DNA of 31,841 nucleotides from AB-629-J13 sp964518835. Lineage in GTDB: Bacteria > Fidelibacterota > Marinisomatia > Marinisomatales > AB-629-J13. How positions within the stretch are numbered: position 1 is the first letter of the stretch; each line of letters begins with the position of its first letter. The notes below the pieces were generated by a model. The model was not told where the DNA came from. It saw nothing but the letters and a program-made list of their open reading frames with translations, and made no database searches. The position numbers and the translations under genes are program-made. The stretch is taken from assembly GCA_964518835.1 (NCBI GenBank), contig CAZFKU010000008.1, positions 1-31,841 of the forward strand, given 5' to 3'. Shown here piece after piece: positions 1 through 7,760 of the stretch.

Positions 1-284
1 ATAAGGAACACGGTGAATTTATTTACTATGGTTACGGTAATAAGGAAATTTTTGGTAAAATGAAATCTGAATATTATAAAAATGGGACATTAGACGGTGA
101 ATATGTTCATTATTTTGAAAGTGGAAGGATAAACAGTGTTGGAACTTTCGTAAACGGAAAACAAGAGGGTAAATATATTTTTTATGATGAGAATGGAAAC
201 GTATATTGGGAAGGATTTTATGAGGATGGAGAACTGATAGAAGGTAATTTTATTAAAACTGATAAGCCGTTTAAATTATTTTAA
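1..284 (+). CDS. MORN/YwqK-like repeat protein, 3' end only
   Basis: The reading frame is open to the left edge of the window: codons before the ATG at 60 continue in frame from base 3, so this is the C-terminal part of a longer gene. The visible residues form tandem repeats of about 22 residues with a G-x-Y/F...NG...G-x-Y pattern, for example KNGTLDGEYVHYFESG followed by VNGKQEGKYIFYDENG. This is typical of MORN-type and YwqK-like repeat proteins. Such proteins are common in FCB bacteria and their role is mostly unknown; the YwqK name comes from a proposed immunity role in Bacillus. No toxin gene is visible here, so no function is assigned. The stop is followed by a 264-base gap with REP-like palindromes. 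Confidence 0.6.
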   Translation, partial: KEHGEFIYYGYGNKEIFGKMKSEYYKNGTLDGEYVHYFESGRINSVGTFVNGKQEGKYIFYDENGNVYWEGFYEDGELIEGNFIKTDKPFKLF

Positions 285-328
285 CATAGTCATTACTTAT
301 TCTGTCACTCAAACTATTTTTTGCTCTA

Positions 329-412
329 CCTACGACTGAAGTCGTGGGTTACATTACACTCAATAAAAGTAATTTTGGGGATGAATCTTACCAACCCACG
401 AATTATTCGTGG
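329..412. repeat. REP-like inverted doublet of two hairpins
   Basis: Two short hairpins face each other. The first, 329-348, has ACGACT (332-337) pairing with AGTCGT (340-345), extended by CC/GG. The second has CCACGAA (396-402) pairing with TTCGTGG (406-412) around TTA. The arms also match at long range: TCGTGGGTT (342-350) is the exact reverse complement of AACCCACGA (393-401). Read on opposite strands, both units are a hairpin followed by the same CGTGGGTT tail, as in the REP doublets (BIMEs) mobilised by RAYT-type tyrosine transposases. No RAYT gene is in the window. The rest of the 285-548 gap shows nothing convincing. Confidence 0.6.
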
Positions 413-548
413 ATATGGAAACCACAAAAATAAGAAAACCGTATTAACGGTTTAAAAATGAAGGTCCAATAAAACATAGATTGATATTTACCGATTTTAT
501 CAGATAGTATGTAATTTTAACATTCATTATTTAATGAAATTTTAAAAA

Positions 549-2393
549 TTGAACAGACAAAAATACATTAAACCCCTTCTCTTTTTCATAATCGGAACCC
601 AATTTCTTTTCGCACTGAAAAACCCGAAAACCGAGTTTGAGGTTGCGGTAAGGCATTTTAATTCAGACAGGTTTGCCATTGCAGAAAAAATACTTTCAAA
701 GCGAAATATGGAAGAATGGGGAGAGTATTACAGTGCTGTGCTTTTACTCCGTATAAAATGTGCCTATGCTCAAGGAAATATTGAAGGATCCAGATCGGCA
801 ATTCACGAATATTTAACAATTTTCCCCGATAGTAAATATAAAAGTGATGTATACCGAATTTCCGGTGATATCCTTATAAATGAAGGGTATTATTCAAAAG
901 CGCTTGAATTTTATCTGAAAGCAAGGAAGATTTCGTCTGAGGAATTCATAATAAAAACGGATAACCGTATTTTGAGAACCATCTCAATTGGAATCCCGGT
1001 TCAGGATATTGAAGCCATTCGATTATTTGAAATTGAGCCCCGCCATATTGACATTCTGAATATTGCATCAGCCATCAGTCATTTGATGAATGGAGAGAGG
1101 GGAAAAGCAGAATTCATCGTCAATCAGGTTGATCCGCTGAACCTGCCTGAAAGTTATTTTGATACCTATGAAGATATTCTTAAATCTGTTATACGGAAGA
1201 AACATTCCCTGAATAAAATAGGAGTAATTCTGCCTTTAACCGGAGAACTGGAATCAAGGGGCAATCGTTTCCTGGATGGGCTACAGACGGGATTTTTCAC
1301 CCAAACCGAATTGGATTATTCCCTCCTTGTTTACGATAATGAAAGCAGTCTCATTGGGACCATTCAGAGCATGAAGGAGTTATCCCGAATTTCCCCTGTT
1401 TCTGCTATTATCGGTCCGCTTTCACCCCAGCTTGCCATGAGCGGAATCACCTCCACATTTGCAGAAGATAAAATTCTCATTCTTCCATATTACACCAGTG
1501 AATCTGTTACGGACATTACCGGAAATGCACTCCAATTAGAATCTGATTTGAGCTTAAAGGGGAAATTATCCGCTAAATATATGACAGAAATATTAGGATT
1601 GGATTCTATTGCAATCGTTTCACCATCCACCCCCAAGGGACGGCAATGTGTTGATGCATTTCTTGAAGAATTAGATCGGAAGGAAATTAATCCCGTATTT
1701 GTTGAATGGTATTCACCGGAGACAAGAAATATGAAACGTCAATTTTCTTCTCTACGGAAAACTGCATGGAAATTAATTCCTGAAGAAAATGAATTCGAAC
1801 CGTTTTTGGGAATGGATATTGACAGTCTCAATGCCATGTTTTCCATTGATACAGACGATTTCTTTGAAGACGAAGTTGAAGATGAAAATCCACTTAAAAC
1901 CAAAAGGGATTCCAGTAAAGTCCCCTTGGCAACTATCGATGGATTGTATTTACCCTTAGCTCATGAAGATTTATCCGTTATCGGCACTCAACTTCCCATG
2001 TACAATCTCCAAACTCAAATTGTAGGGCATGATGGTTGGCTGGACCTGGAAACGCTGAACAAGGAAAATATCGGACCCCATTTCCAGAACCTGATTTTAT
2101 TAACCTCAACCGAATTTAAATCATTGAGTTTTTCAGATACAGAGAAATTCAACAGTGGCAATACTGAATATGTTGACGGTTATGATACAGCTCGGTTTCT
2201 GTCTGAATATCTTTCCAGGGAGAGTAATGAAACTTTGGAACTAATTGAAACGCACTCCCATTTGTACTATTTTCCCGAAAATGGTCAAATAAATAGAGCA
2301 GTAAATATATTATCGTATAAAAATTTTCAATTCCATTCTTTGGGATATTTTCTTTCCGATTCGCTCATCTCCTACGTCCCTCAAACTCCCTGA
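549..2393 (+). CDS. TPR-containing LpoA/LppC-like periplasmic-binding protein
   Basis: A 614-residue predicted exported protein. Residues 1-22 form a hydrophobic signal peptide without a clear lipobox cysteine. About 25-200 is helical and TPR-like (FNSDRFAIAEKIL, INEGYYSKALEFYLKA). From about 222 a periplasmic-binding-protein fold of the Peripla_BP_6 type begins, marked by KIGVILPLTGELESRG, then IIGPLSPQ and a late YVDGYDTARFL segment. TPR plus type I binding fold is the architecture of LpoA/LppC penicillin-binding-protein activators, though an ABC-type substrate-binding protein is also possible. An acidic insert near residues 425-455 (DTDDFFEDEVEDE) interrupts the binding fold. The start is TTG with no evident Shine-Dalgarno. 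pgeF and uppP follow directly, which favours a cell-wall role. Confidence 0.65.
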   Translation: MNRQKYIKPLLFFIIGTQFLFALKNPKTEFEVAVRHFNSDRFAIAEKILSKRNMEEWGEYYSAVLLLRIKCAYAQGNIEGSRSAIHEYLTIFPDSKYKSDVYRISGDILINEGYYSKALEFYLKARKISSEEFIIKTDNRILRTISIGIPVQDIEAIRLFEIEPRHIDILNIASAISHLMNGERGKAEFIVNQVDPLNLPESYFDTYEDILKSVIRKKHSLNKIGVILPLTGELESRGNRFLDGLQTGFFTQTELDYSLLVYDNESSLIGTIQSMKELSRISPVSAIIGPLSPQLAMSGITSTFAEDKILILPYYTSESVTDITGNALQLESDLSLKGKLSAKYMTEILGLDSIAIVSPSTPKGRQCVDAFLEELDRKEINPVFVEWYSPETRNMKRQFSSLRKTAWKLIPEENEFEPFLGMDIDSLNAMFSIDTDDFFEDEVEDENPLKTKRDSSKVPLATIDGLYLPLAHEDLSVIGTQLPMYNLQTQIVGHDGWLDLETLNKENIGPHFQNLILLTSTEFKSLSFSDTEKFNSGNTEYVDGYDTARFLSEYLSRESNETLELIETHSHLYYFPENGQINRAVNILSYKNFQFHSLGYFLSDSLISYVPQTP

Positions 2394-2404
2394 GCCTTAC
2401 CACT

Positions 2405-3094
2405 TTGGAGGATTATATTGATTTATCCCCATGGTTTGATGAACCCGAATTGAAGGCAGGAATTTCCTTGCGAAATATGACGGGCAGTAATGGGGAAATA
2501 CGTTCTAAATTAACCAGGGAATTACAATTACCTGAAAATGGAATGTGTTCCGCAATTCAGACTCATTCAAATAAAATTGAATATGTTAAAAAACGACTGC
2601 AAGGTCAAAAACTGGATGGATTCATTTCTGGGAATAAAAATATGGTTTTAACTATCAAAGTCGCTGATTGTATCCCCATTTTTTTATTTGAAAATAAAAT
2701 CGGTTTGTCAGGACTCATTCATTCAGGATGGAGAGGAACTGTGGGAGAAATTACAATTAATGCTGTCCGGGTAATCATTCAAAACGGAGGGGATCCTGCT
2801 CATATTCATGCCATGTTGGGACCGTCTATTTGCAAAAACCATTTTGAGGTGAAAAATGATATCGTGGCACAATTCCCCTCAAAATATGTTGATTCAAATG
2901 GAGATGAATCGTACAGGGTTGATTTAAAAGAAATGGTAAGGGACCAACTCATTTCAATGGGAGTTAATGCTGGAAATATTTATGATTGTGAATTGTGTAC
3001 TTATTGCCGGGAAGATTTATTTTTTTCATATAGAAGAGACAAAGGATTGAAAGGAAGAATGATTGCAATGATGGGCTGGGCAGAAAAGGATTAA
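2405..3094 (+). CDS. pgeF: Peptidoglycan editing factor PgeF (YfiH/DUF152 family)
   Basis: A 229-residue YfiH-family protein. E. coli PgeF is a purine-nucleoside-phosphorylase-fold hydrolase that removes mis-incorporated L-Ser from UDP-MurNAc precursors; many members were formerly called polyphenol oxidases or laccases. The metal and active-site signature is complete: QTHS near residue 54, VADCIP near 87, HSGWRGT near 107 and GPSIC near 139. Length is close to the family norm. The TTG at 2405 is the longest start. A strong GGAGG at 2407-2411 sits inside it, five bases ahead of an in-frame ATT at 2417, so translation may begin there. It lies 11 bases after the LpoA-like gene and 3 bases before uppP, suggesting co-transcription. 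Confidence 0.9.
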   Translation: MEDYIDLSPWFDEPELKAGISLRNMTGSNGEIRSKLTRELQLPENGMCSAIQTHSNKIEYVKKRLQGQKLDGFISGNKNMVLTIKVADCIPIFLFENKIGLSGLIHSGWRGTVGEITINAVRVIIQNGGDPAHIHAMLGPSICKNHFEVKNDIVAQFPSKYVDSNGDESYRVDLKEMVRDQLISMGVNAGNIYDCELCTYCREDLFFSYRRDKGLKGRMIAMMGWAEKD

Positions 3095-3097
3095 TTT

Positions 3098-3859
3098 ATG
3101 GATTGGCTTCAAGCATTGATTCTCGGTATCGTTCAGGGACTAACAGAATTTCTCCCTGTCAGCAGTTCCGGTCATTTGGTGTTGGGGCAGGCACTCATGG
3201 ATATTTCCATCCCTGGACATGAATTTGAGGTCATGGTTCATTTGGGAACCTTGTGCAGTGTTTTGGTCATATTTAAAGATGACATTTTAAATATCCTTAA
3301 TACATTAAAATCTGAAAAGACCCGTAGAGAAATCTTTACATTAATAATTGGGACACTCCCTGCAGTTTTTGTAGGTTTTATGTTTAAAGATCAAATTAAT
3401 CTTATTTTCGAACGGGTTGAATATGTCGGAATTACCTTGATAACCACCGGGATAGTATTGCTTGTCTCAAAACGATTTTCCGGAGGAAAAAAGGAGATAA
3501 CCCTATTAGTTGGTTTTCTTATCGGACTTTCACAGGCAGTTGCAATCATTCCCGGAATTTCCCGTTCCGGGCTGACAATTTGTACCGGTCTTGCGTTGGG
3601 AATAACATCTGAAAAATCTGCCCGCTTTTCATTCCTTCTTGCAATTCCCGTTATTTTTGGTGCTGGGCTGCTTACCGTTTTTGACATTGAATCCTTCAAT
3701 TCAATAAAATGGAGGATGATGTTTATTGGATTTTTCAGTTCATTTGGAATCGGAATTTTCGCTTTAAAATGGCTGTTGGGATGGTTAAAATCCGGGCGGT
3801 TTTTCTGGTTTGGATTTTATTGTTTATTAACCGGAATCGTTACTTGGTTTCTTTCTTAA
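3098..3859 (+). CDS. uppP: Undecaprenyl-diphosphatase UppP (BacA)
   Basis: A 253-residue polytopic membrane protein that dephosphorylates undecaprenyl diphosphate to regenerate the lipid carrier for peptidoglycan and surface glycans; bacitracin resistance is the classic phenotype. Both signature motifs are intact: the EFLPVSSSGHL block at residues 17-27, with its acidic residue and His26, and PGISRSGLTI at 152-161, containing Arg156. The remainder is a series of hydrophobic helices ending in a short C-terminus. Length is at the short end of the family (about 265-280 usual). The ATG lies 3 bases after the pgeF stop without a clear Shine-Dalgarno. The enzyme could support the lipid-linked glycan pathway encoded further on. 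Confidence 0.95.
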   Translation: MDWLQALILGIVQGLTEFLPVSSSGHLVLGQALMDISIPGHEFEVMVHLGTLCSVLVIFKDDILNILNTLKSEKTRREIFTLIIGTLPAVFVGFMFKDQINLIFERVEYVGITLITTGIVLLVSKRFSGGKKEITLLVGFLIGLSQAVAIIPGISRSGLTICTGLALGITSEKSARFSFLLAIPVIFGAGLLTVFDIESFNSIKWRMMFIGFFSSFGIGIFALKWLLGWLKSGRFFWFGFYCLLTGIVTWFLS

Positions 3860-3921
3860 CTCTAATGAAAAAGAATGAACATTTTTAAAAAATGTAATAT
3901 TTTATCTTACCAATGTTTTTT

Positions 3922-3964
3922 AGGGCAGACATTCCTGTCTGCACATCAACAGACAAGAATCCCT
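3922..3964. repeat. Second REP-like palindrome, partly degenerate doublet
   Basis: In the 185-base gap between uppP and the symporter gene, GCAGACA (3925-3931) pairs with TGTCTGC (3936-3942) around TTCC, a 7-bp hairpin preceded by AGGG. Downstream, CAGACAAGAATCCCT (3950-3964) is an imperfect reverse-oriented copy: its complement reads AGGGATTCTTGTCTG against AGGG...ATTCCTGTCTGC. The layout resembles a REP doublet with one decayed member. Its sequence differs from the doublet at 329-412. A T-poor flank makes an intrinsic terminator unlikely. Confidence 0.5.
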
Positions 3965-4044
3965 ATCATACAAATAAACGGATGAAAGAATCCGAAATGA
4001 TCCTTTAATTGGTAAACCCAATGATGTTTAAAAATTGAATTAAT

Positions 4045-5502
4045 ATGGAAATAATCGGAATAATATTCATCCTATATCTTGTATTTCTCCTAAGCGTTGG
4101 GATTTGGACCTTCAAATTCAACAAGACTCAGGAGGATTACCTGTTGGCAGGACGTAAGTTGGGACCGTGGGTCACTGCTTTTTCGGAACGGGCATCCGGT
4201 GAATCTGCATGGTTATTGTTGGCTCTTCCCGGTGCTGCTATAGCTGTAGGGTTAGGAGAATCTTGGACTGTACTCGGTATCATTTTAGGTATAATCGCTT
4301 CCTGGTTTCTGATTGCCCAAAAACTCAGAGAAGAGACGGAAAAATATGGAGTATTGACCATTCCGGAATATCTTCACCGAAAATATGATGATCAAACAAA
4401 CATCATTCGATTATTCTCAGCACTCATCATTGCATTTTTCTTTACATTTTATGTCTCAGCGCAATTTCATGCATCCGGAAAAGTACTCCATTCCTTATTC
4501 GATTTAAACCCCATCACCGGTATATCCATCGGTGCGGTAATTATCATTATTTACACCCTGATGGGAGGATTTTTTGCGGTTGCCTGGACGGACTTATTAC
4601 AGGGAATCCTCATGATTGGGACGTTGGTGATTCTTCCCATTGCGGGATTTATTGAATTACAGGGTTCTGAACGAACATTAGCAGAAAGTTTATCACAGGC
4701 TGAAACGATTTTTAACAGTCATAATTCGTCTTACTTAATGGGAAAATCCGGAATCGCTGGTCTGATGGCTGCGTTGGGCGGGTTGAGCTGGGGATTGGGT
4801 TATTTAGGTCAGCCTCATTTGGTCATCCGATACATGGCAATTCGGAATCCGCAGGAAGTAAAAATTGCCAGAAATATTGCAATTGCATGGGCGATACCGG
4901 GGATAACTGGAGCTTTTTTAATAGGGTTAGTTGCTCTAGTTTATTTTGGTCCTGAATTTTTTCAAGAAGTGGACATTGAGCAGGCAATGCCACTGTTGGC
5001 ATCTGAATTGCTACATCCTATTCTTGCGGGGTTGTTTATCTCCGGAGCTGTGGCAGCCATAATGTCCACGGCAGATTCTCAATTATTGGTTTCAACCTCA
5101 GCAATTACAAAAGATTTTGGATTGGGCTTTTCGATAAAAGGGAAAGTACTTGGTGGTGTGACCAGTAGTCGAATTTTCATTGTAATACTTGGATTAATTG
5201 CATTCGGAATTGCACTTTTTTCTGAGTTGCAAGGAAAAAAAATATTTGGTGTTGTAAGTTACGCCTGGAGTGGGCTCGGGTCAGCATTCGGACCGGCACT
5301 GATCTTGACATTATGGTGGAAAAGGACAACCAGAAAAGGGATTATTGCGGGACTTCTGACAGGATTTTTTACGACTATCATCTGGGCAAATGTTGACGTA
5401 CTCCAATCATCAGTTACAGAGCGGTTGACCAGTTTTATCTTTGCGTTTGTGACCATAATCCTTGTGAGTTTTATGGAAAGGAGAAAAAATAATGGCGCTT
5501 GA
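4045..5502 (+). CDS. putP: Sodium/solute symporter, PutP-like (SSS family)
   Basis: A 485-residue member of the solute:sodium symporter family with about 13 predicted membrane helices and the LeuT fold. Family hallmarks are EDYLLAGRKLGPW near residue 30, FSERASGESAWLLL near 48, GYLGQPHLVIRYMA near 252, and SGAVAAIMSTADSQLL near 328, which carries the conserved Ser/Thr residues of the sodium site. The overall pattern fits the Na+/proline branch (PutP); other substrates such as pantothenate or unknown carboxylates cannot be excluded. The last 11 bases overlap holA. The ATG has no strong Shine-Dalgarno. The upstream gap with the REP-like element probably separates it from uppP transcription. Confidence 0.8.
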   Translation: MEIIGIIFILYLVFLLSVGIWTFKFNKTQEDYLLAGRKLGPWVTAFSERASGESAWLLLALPGAAIAVGLGESWTVLGIILGIIASWFLIAQKLREETEKYGVLTIPEYLHRKYDDQTNIIRLFSALIIAFFFTFYVSAQFHASGKVLHSLFDLNPITGISIGAVIIIIYTLMGGFFAVAWTDLLQGILMIGTLVILPIAGFIELQGSERTLAESLSQAETIFNSHNSSYLMGKSGIAGLMAALGGLSWGLGYLGQPHLVIRYMAIRNPQEVKIARNIAIAWAIPGITGAFLIGLVALVYFGPEFFQEVDIEQAMPLLASELLHPILAGLFISGAVAAIMSTADSQLLVSTSAITKDFGLGFSIKGKVLGGVTSSRIFIVILGLIAFGIALFSELQGKKIFGVVSYAWSGLGSAFGPALILTLWWKRTTRKGIIAGLLTGFFTTIIWANVDVLQSSVTERLTSFIFAFVTIILVSFMERRKNNGA

Positions 5503-6472
5503 TCCTGTATCTGCCGCACGGGAATACAGTTCCGGGAAAATTAAACCTGTCTATTTATTTAAAGGACCGGAACATTTTCTGCATCGTTATTTAATCAATA
5601 AAATAGAAACTGAATTAAATTCACAAGGTGCGGTTTCAAAAAGAATTATCATTCCGGATGAATTAGAGAAAGGTCAGCTAATGGATATGCTGAATACCTC
5701 GGACTTATTTTCATCCAGAAAACTCCTGATCCTGTTTTATCCGCTGAAATTAAAGGGTAAAATACAAAAGGAATTTTTATCCTATTGTGAGAATCCCAAT
5801 GATCAGCACACTCTGGTAATAATCAGCGATGATTTTTATAAAAAGACAAAATTTCTTTCAGCATTGGAAAAGATTGTAAAACCACTGGATATGAGAACAC
5901 CCTTTGGTTCAGATTTAAAAAAATGGGCAAATGTACTTTTCAAAGAAAAAAATATATCTGTAACGAGTGAAGCCATTTCACAATTAGTTCATTATTTTGG
6001 AGATTCGATCTATCATATAGCAAATGAAATTGATAAAATTTGTATTGAATTCAGCGGGTCTGGATCCATTACAGGAAAAGATTTATTGGAAAATCAGATG
6101 TGGCGGAGATCCTACCAGAACTGGGAATTTTTAGATGTTGTTGCCCGGAAAAAATTAAACGATGCTCTTATTCGAGGTAAATCTTTTTTTGATTCAGCTC
6201 CGGATTTTTCAATTGTGATGAATATAATCATAATCTATTTTACCAGTCTTTATTATTTGAAAATATCCAATGGAACTTTTTTATCAAATATTGGTTCTAT
6301 TCCTCTATCACCGTATGTAAAAAAAAGGTTACCCGTTGGAGCAAAATACTATTCGTTAGATGAAATTGAAAAAATAATTCATTATCTTGCATCATTAGAC
6401 AGGAAATTAAAAACAACAACTATTAATCATGAATCAGCCTTTACCAAATTCCTTTTCCATGCAATCAGTTAA
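5492..6472 (+). CDS. holA: DNA polymerase III delta subunit HolA
   Basis: A 326-residue protein with the delta-subunit layout. The N-terminal domain opens with KIKPVYLFKGPEHFLHRYLINKI, in which the Walker A-like region is degenerate as expected for delta. A linker near residue 135 (DLKKWANVLFKEKNISVTSEAISQLVHYFGD) is followed by the collar domain (NDALIRGKSFFD...). Delta opens the beta clamp within the clamp loader. The start is well supported: AAGGAG at 5478-5483 lies 8 bases before the ATG. It overlaps the symporter by 11 bases and its 3' end overlaps the sigma-factor gene, so the three are probably co-transcribed, with no obvious functional link. Confidence 0.85.
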   Translation: MALDPVSAAREYSSGKIKPVYLFKGPEHFLHRYLINKIETELNSQGAVSKRIIIPDELEKGQLMDMLNTSDLFSSRKLLILFYPLKLKGKIQKEFLSYCENPNDQHTLVIISDDFYKKTKFLSALEKIVKPLDMRTPFGSDLKKWANVLFKEKNISVTSEAISQLVHYFGDSIYHIANEIDKICIEFSGSGSITGKDLLENQMWRRSYQNWEFLDVVARKKLNDALIRGKSFFDSAPDFSIVMNIIIIYFTSLYYLKISNGTFLSNIGSIPLSPYVKKRLPVGAKYYSLDEIEKIIHYLASLDRKLKTTTINHESAFTKFLFHAIS

Positions 6473-7046
6473 TAAGCAGAATCAATATCAATATACAGAT
6501 GAAGAGTTGATTGCCAGCTTTCAAAATGGAAATGAGCAGGCTTACGTTGAATTAGTCCGCCGTTACAGAGACCGTTTGATGACATTTGTATTCCGGTTTT
6601 TAGGAGATATGGACTTATCCGAAGATATCGTTCAGGACACCATGGTCAAAGTGTACACTCATAAACATTATTACAAGGAGATCGCTAAATTTTCAACATG
6701 GATATATACCATAGCCGGAAATCTTGCGAAAACTGAATTGCGAAAACGGAAAAGACGAAAAATAACCCAATTAAGTCACATGAGTACGGATGACAGAAAG
6801 TATGAAATTCCATCTACAGAATTACAATCAGAAGATATCGTACAGGGAGAGTATGCAGAAAGAGATATTCAAAAGGCAATTTTGCAATTACCCCTTCATT
6901 TCAGGACGGTGGTAATTCTGAGAGATATTCAGGAACTTTCCTATGAAGAAATCAGTAAAATCGTCAATGTTCCACTTGGAACAGTAAAATCAAGAATTAA
7001 TCGTGCCAGATTGCAGTTACAACAATCACTAAAAGAATATAGATAA
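6429..7046 (+). CDS. ECF RNA polymerase sigma factor (RpoE-like)
   Basis: A 205-residue sigma-70 family protein of the extracytoplasmic-function type, with sigma-2 and sigma-4 only. Region 2 spans about 23-108, including DLSEDIVQDTMVKVY (62-76) for core binding and -10 recognition and FSTWIYTIAGNLA. Region 4 spans about 146-200 with the helix-turn-helix YEEISKIVNVPLGTVKSRINRAR. The next gene encodes a membrane anti-sigma, the usual arrangement. The longest start (6429) overlaps holA by 44 bases, which is unusual. Met11 at 6459 would reduce this to 14 bases without touching region 2. Neither start has a Shine-Dalgarno. The target regulon is unknown, but envelope stress is typical for this class. 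Confidence 0.9.
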   Translation: MNQPLPNSFSMQSVNKQNQYQYTDEELIASFQNGNEQAYVELVRRYRDRLMTFVFRFLGDMDLSEDIVQDTMVKVYTHKHYYKEIAKFSTWIYTIAGNLAKTELRKRKRRKITQLSHMSTDDRKYEIPSTELQSEDIVQGEYAERDIQKAILQLPLHFRTVVILRDIQELSYEEISKIVNVPLGTVKSRINRARLQLQQSLKEYR

Positions 7047-7064
7047 AAGGAGATAAACTTATAG

Positions 7065-7625
7065 ATGAATCGCTATCAGTTTGAAGATTTGATATCGGAT
7101 TACTTGGAAAATAAATTATCCATCCCTAAACGAAAAGAATTTGAGTCGTACTTAGATTCAAATTCGGAGTGCAGGGACATTGTGGAATCCGTAAAAAATA
7201 CATTGAATTCAATAAAATTAATGAAGCCGGTTTCGGTTCCGGATGGATTCATGGACGGGTTGAATCGAAAAATAGATATTGAAAAAAATAAACCAGTTAG
7301 TTCTTCTAATCAGGGTAAAACTTATTTCGGATTTACTCCAATTTATGCAGGTGTATTCTCTGTTGCTTTGGTTTGTTCTATTTGGTTGGGAATACAGTTG
7401 TTACCAGACTCACAATCAGGGAATCCTTCTCTCCCATTTAAACAGACACCTCAGGTTGTTATCCAAAGCCCGAAGAGTTCTCCGCATTTGACGAATCCAA
7501 CTACCATGAATACTCTTGCCTCATCAAAAGATAAAGATGAGATTGATTCAACATCCGTTACAGAAAAAGAGAGGAAAACCCCTTTTCCCCTTGATAATAA
7601 AGCAACCTTTGTAAAAGATAACTAA
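7065..7625 (+). CDS. Membrane anti-sigma factor lacking zinc ligands
   Basis: A 186-residue protein directly downstream of the ECF sigma gene. Residues 1-70 resemble the zinc-binding anti-sigma domain (FEDLISDYLENKLS...FESYLDSNSEC), a single membrane helix spans about 91-113, and the periplasmic tail is rich in Ser, Pro, Thr and Lys. Of the canonical H-x3-C-x2-C ligands only Cys36 remains: Tyr29 and Asn33 occupy the expected His and Cys positions. It is therefore likely a zinc-independent variant that holds the sigma factor at the membrane until a signal arrives. An AAAAGGAG sequence near 7045-7052 lies about 12 bases before the ATG, a long spacing. The gene is closed by the terminator at 7650-7689. 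Confidence 0.75.
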   Translation: MNRYQFEDLISDYLENKLSIPKRKEFESYLDSNSECRDIVESVKNTLNSIKLMKPVSVPDGFMDGLNRKIDIEKNKPVSSSNQGKTYFGFTPIYAGVFSVALVCSIWLGIQLLPDSQSGNPSLPFKQTPQVVIQSPKSSPHLTNPTTMNTLASSKDKDEIDSTSVTEKERKTPFPLDNKATFVKDN

Positions 7626-7649
7626 AGTTTACCAAACACTCTTTTTTCT

Positions 7650-7689
7650 TCCCCGCTGATTATAGTAATTTTCCGGTGGGGATTTTTTT
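7650..7689 (+). terminator. Rho-independent terminator after the anti-sigma gene
   Basis: TCCCCGCT (7650-7657) pairs with GGTGGGGA (7675-7682), allowing G-U pairs, across a loop of about 17 bases. Seven T residues follow at 7683-7689. It lies 25 bases past the anti-sigma stop and would separate the symporter-holA-sigma-anti-sigma unit from the diguanylate cyclase. Confidence 0.8.
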
Positions 7690-7697
7690 AGTTATTA

Positions 7698-7724
7698 TTG
7701 ATTTGATTGGAATAACTTTATGAT
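7698..7724 (+). promoter_or_regulatory. Possible promoter for the diguanylate cyclase gene
   Basis: TTGATT (7698-7703) and TATGAT (7719-7724) resemble -35 and -10 boxes, but the 15-base spacer is short. Position just after a terminator and 36 bases before the ATG supports a promoter here; the exact boxes are uncertain. Confidence 0.3.
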
Positions 7725-7760
7725 TATCAAAGGGTCTAATTAAAGGAGTGTAATTCTCTG

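Noticed and set aside
1..284. Toxin-antitoxin pair based on the YwqK-like repeats
   Set aside because: Only the end of one gene is seen and no toxin gene lies beside it; MORN-like repeats alone do not show an immunity role.
3391..3699. 102-residue - strand ORF opposite uppP
   Set aside because: uppP has both catalytic motifs; this frame is its shadow.
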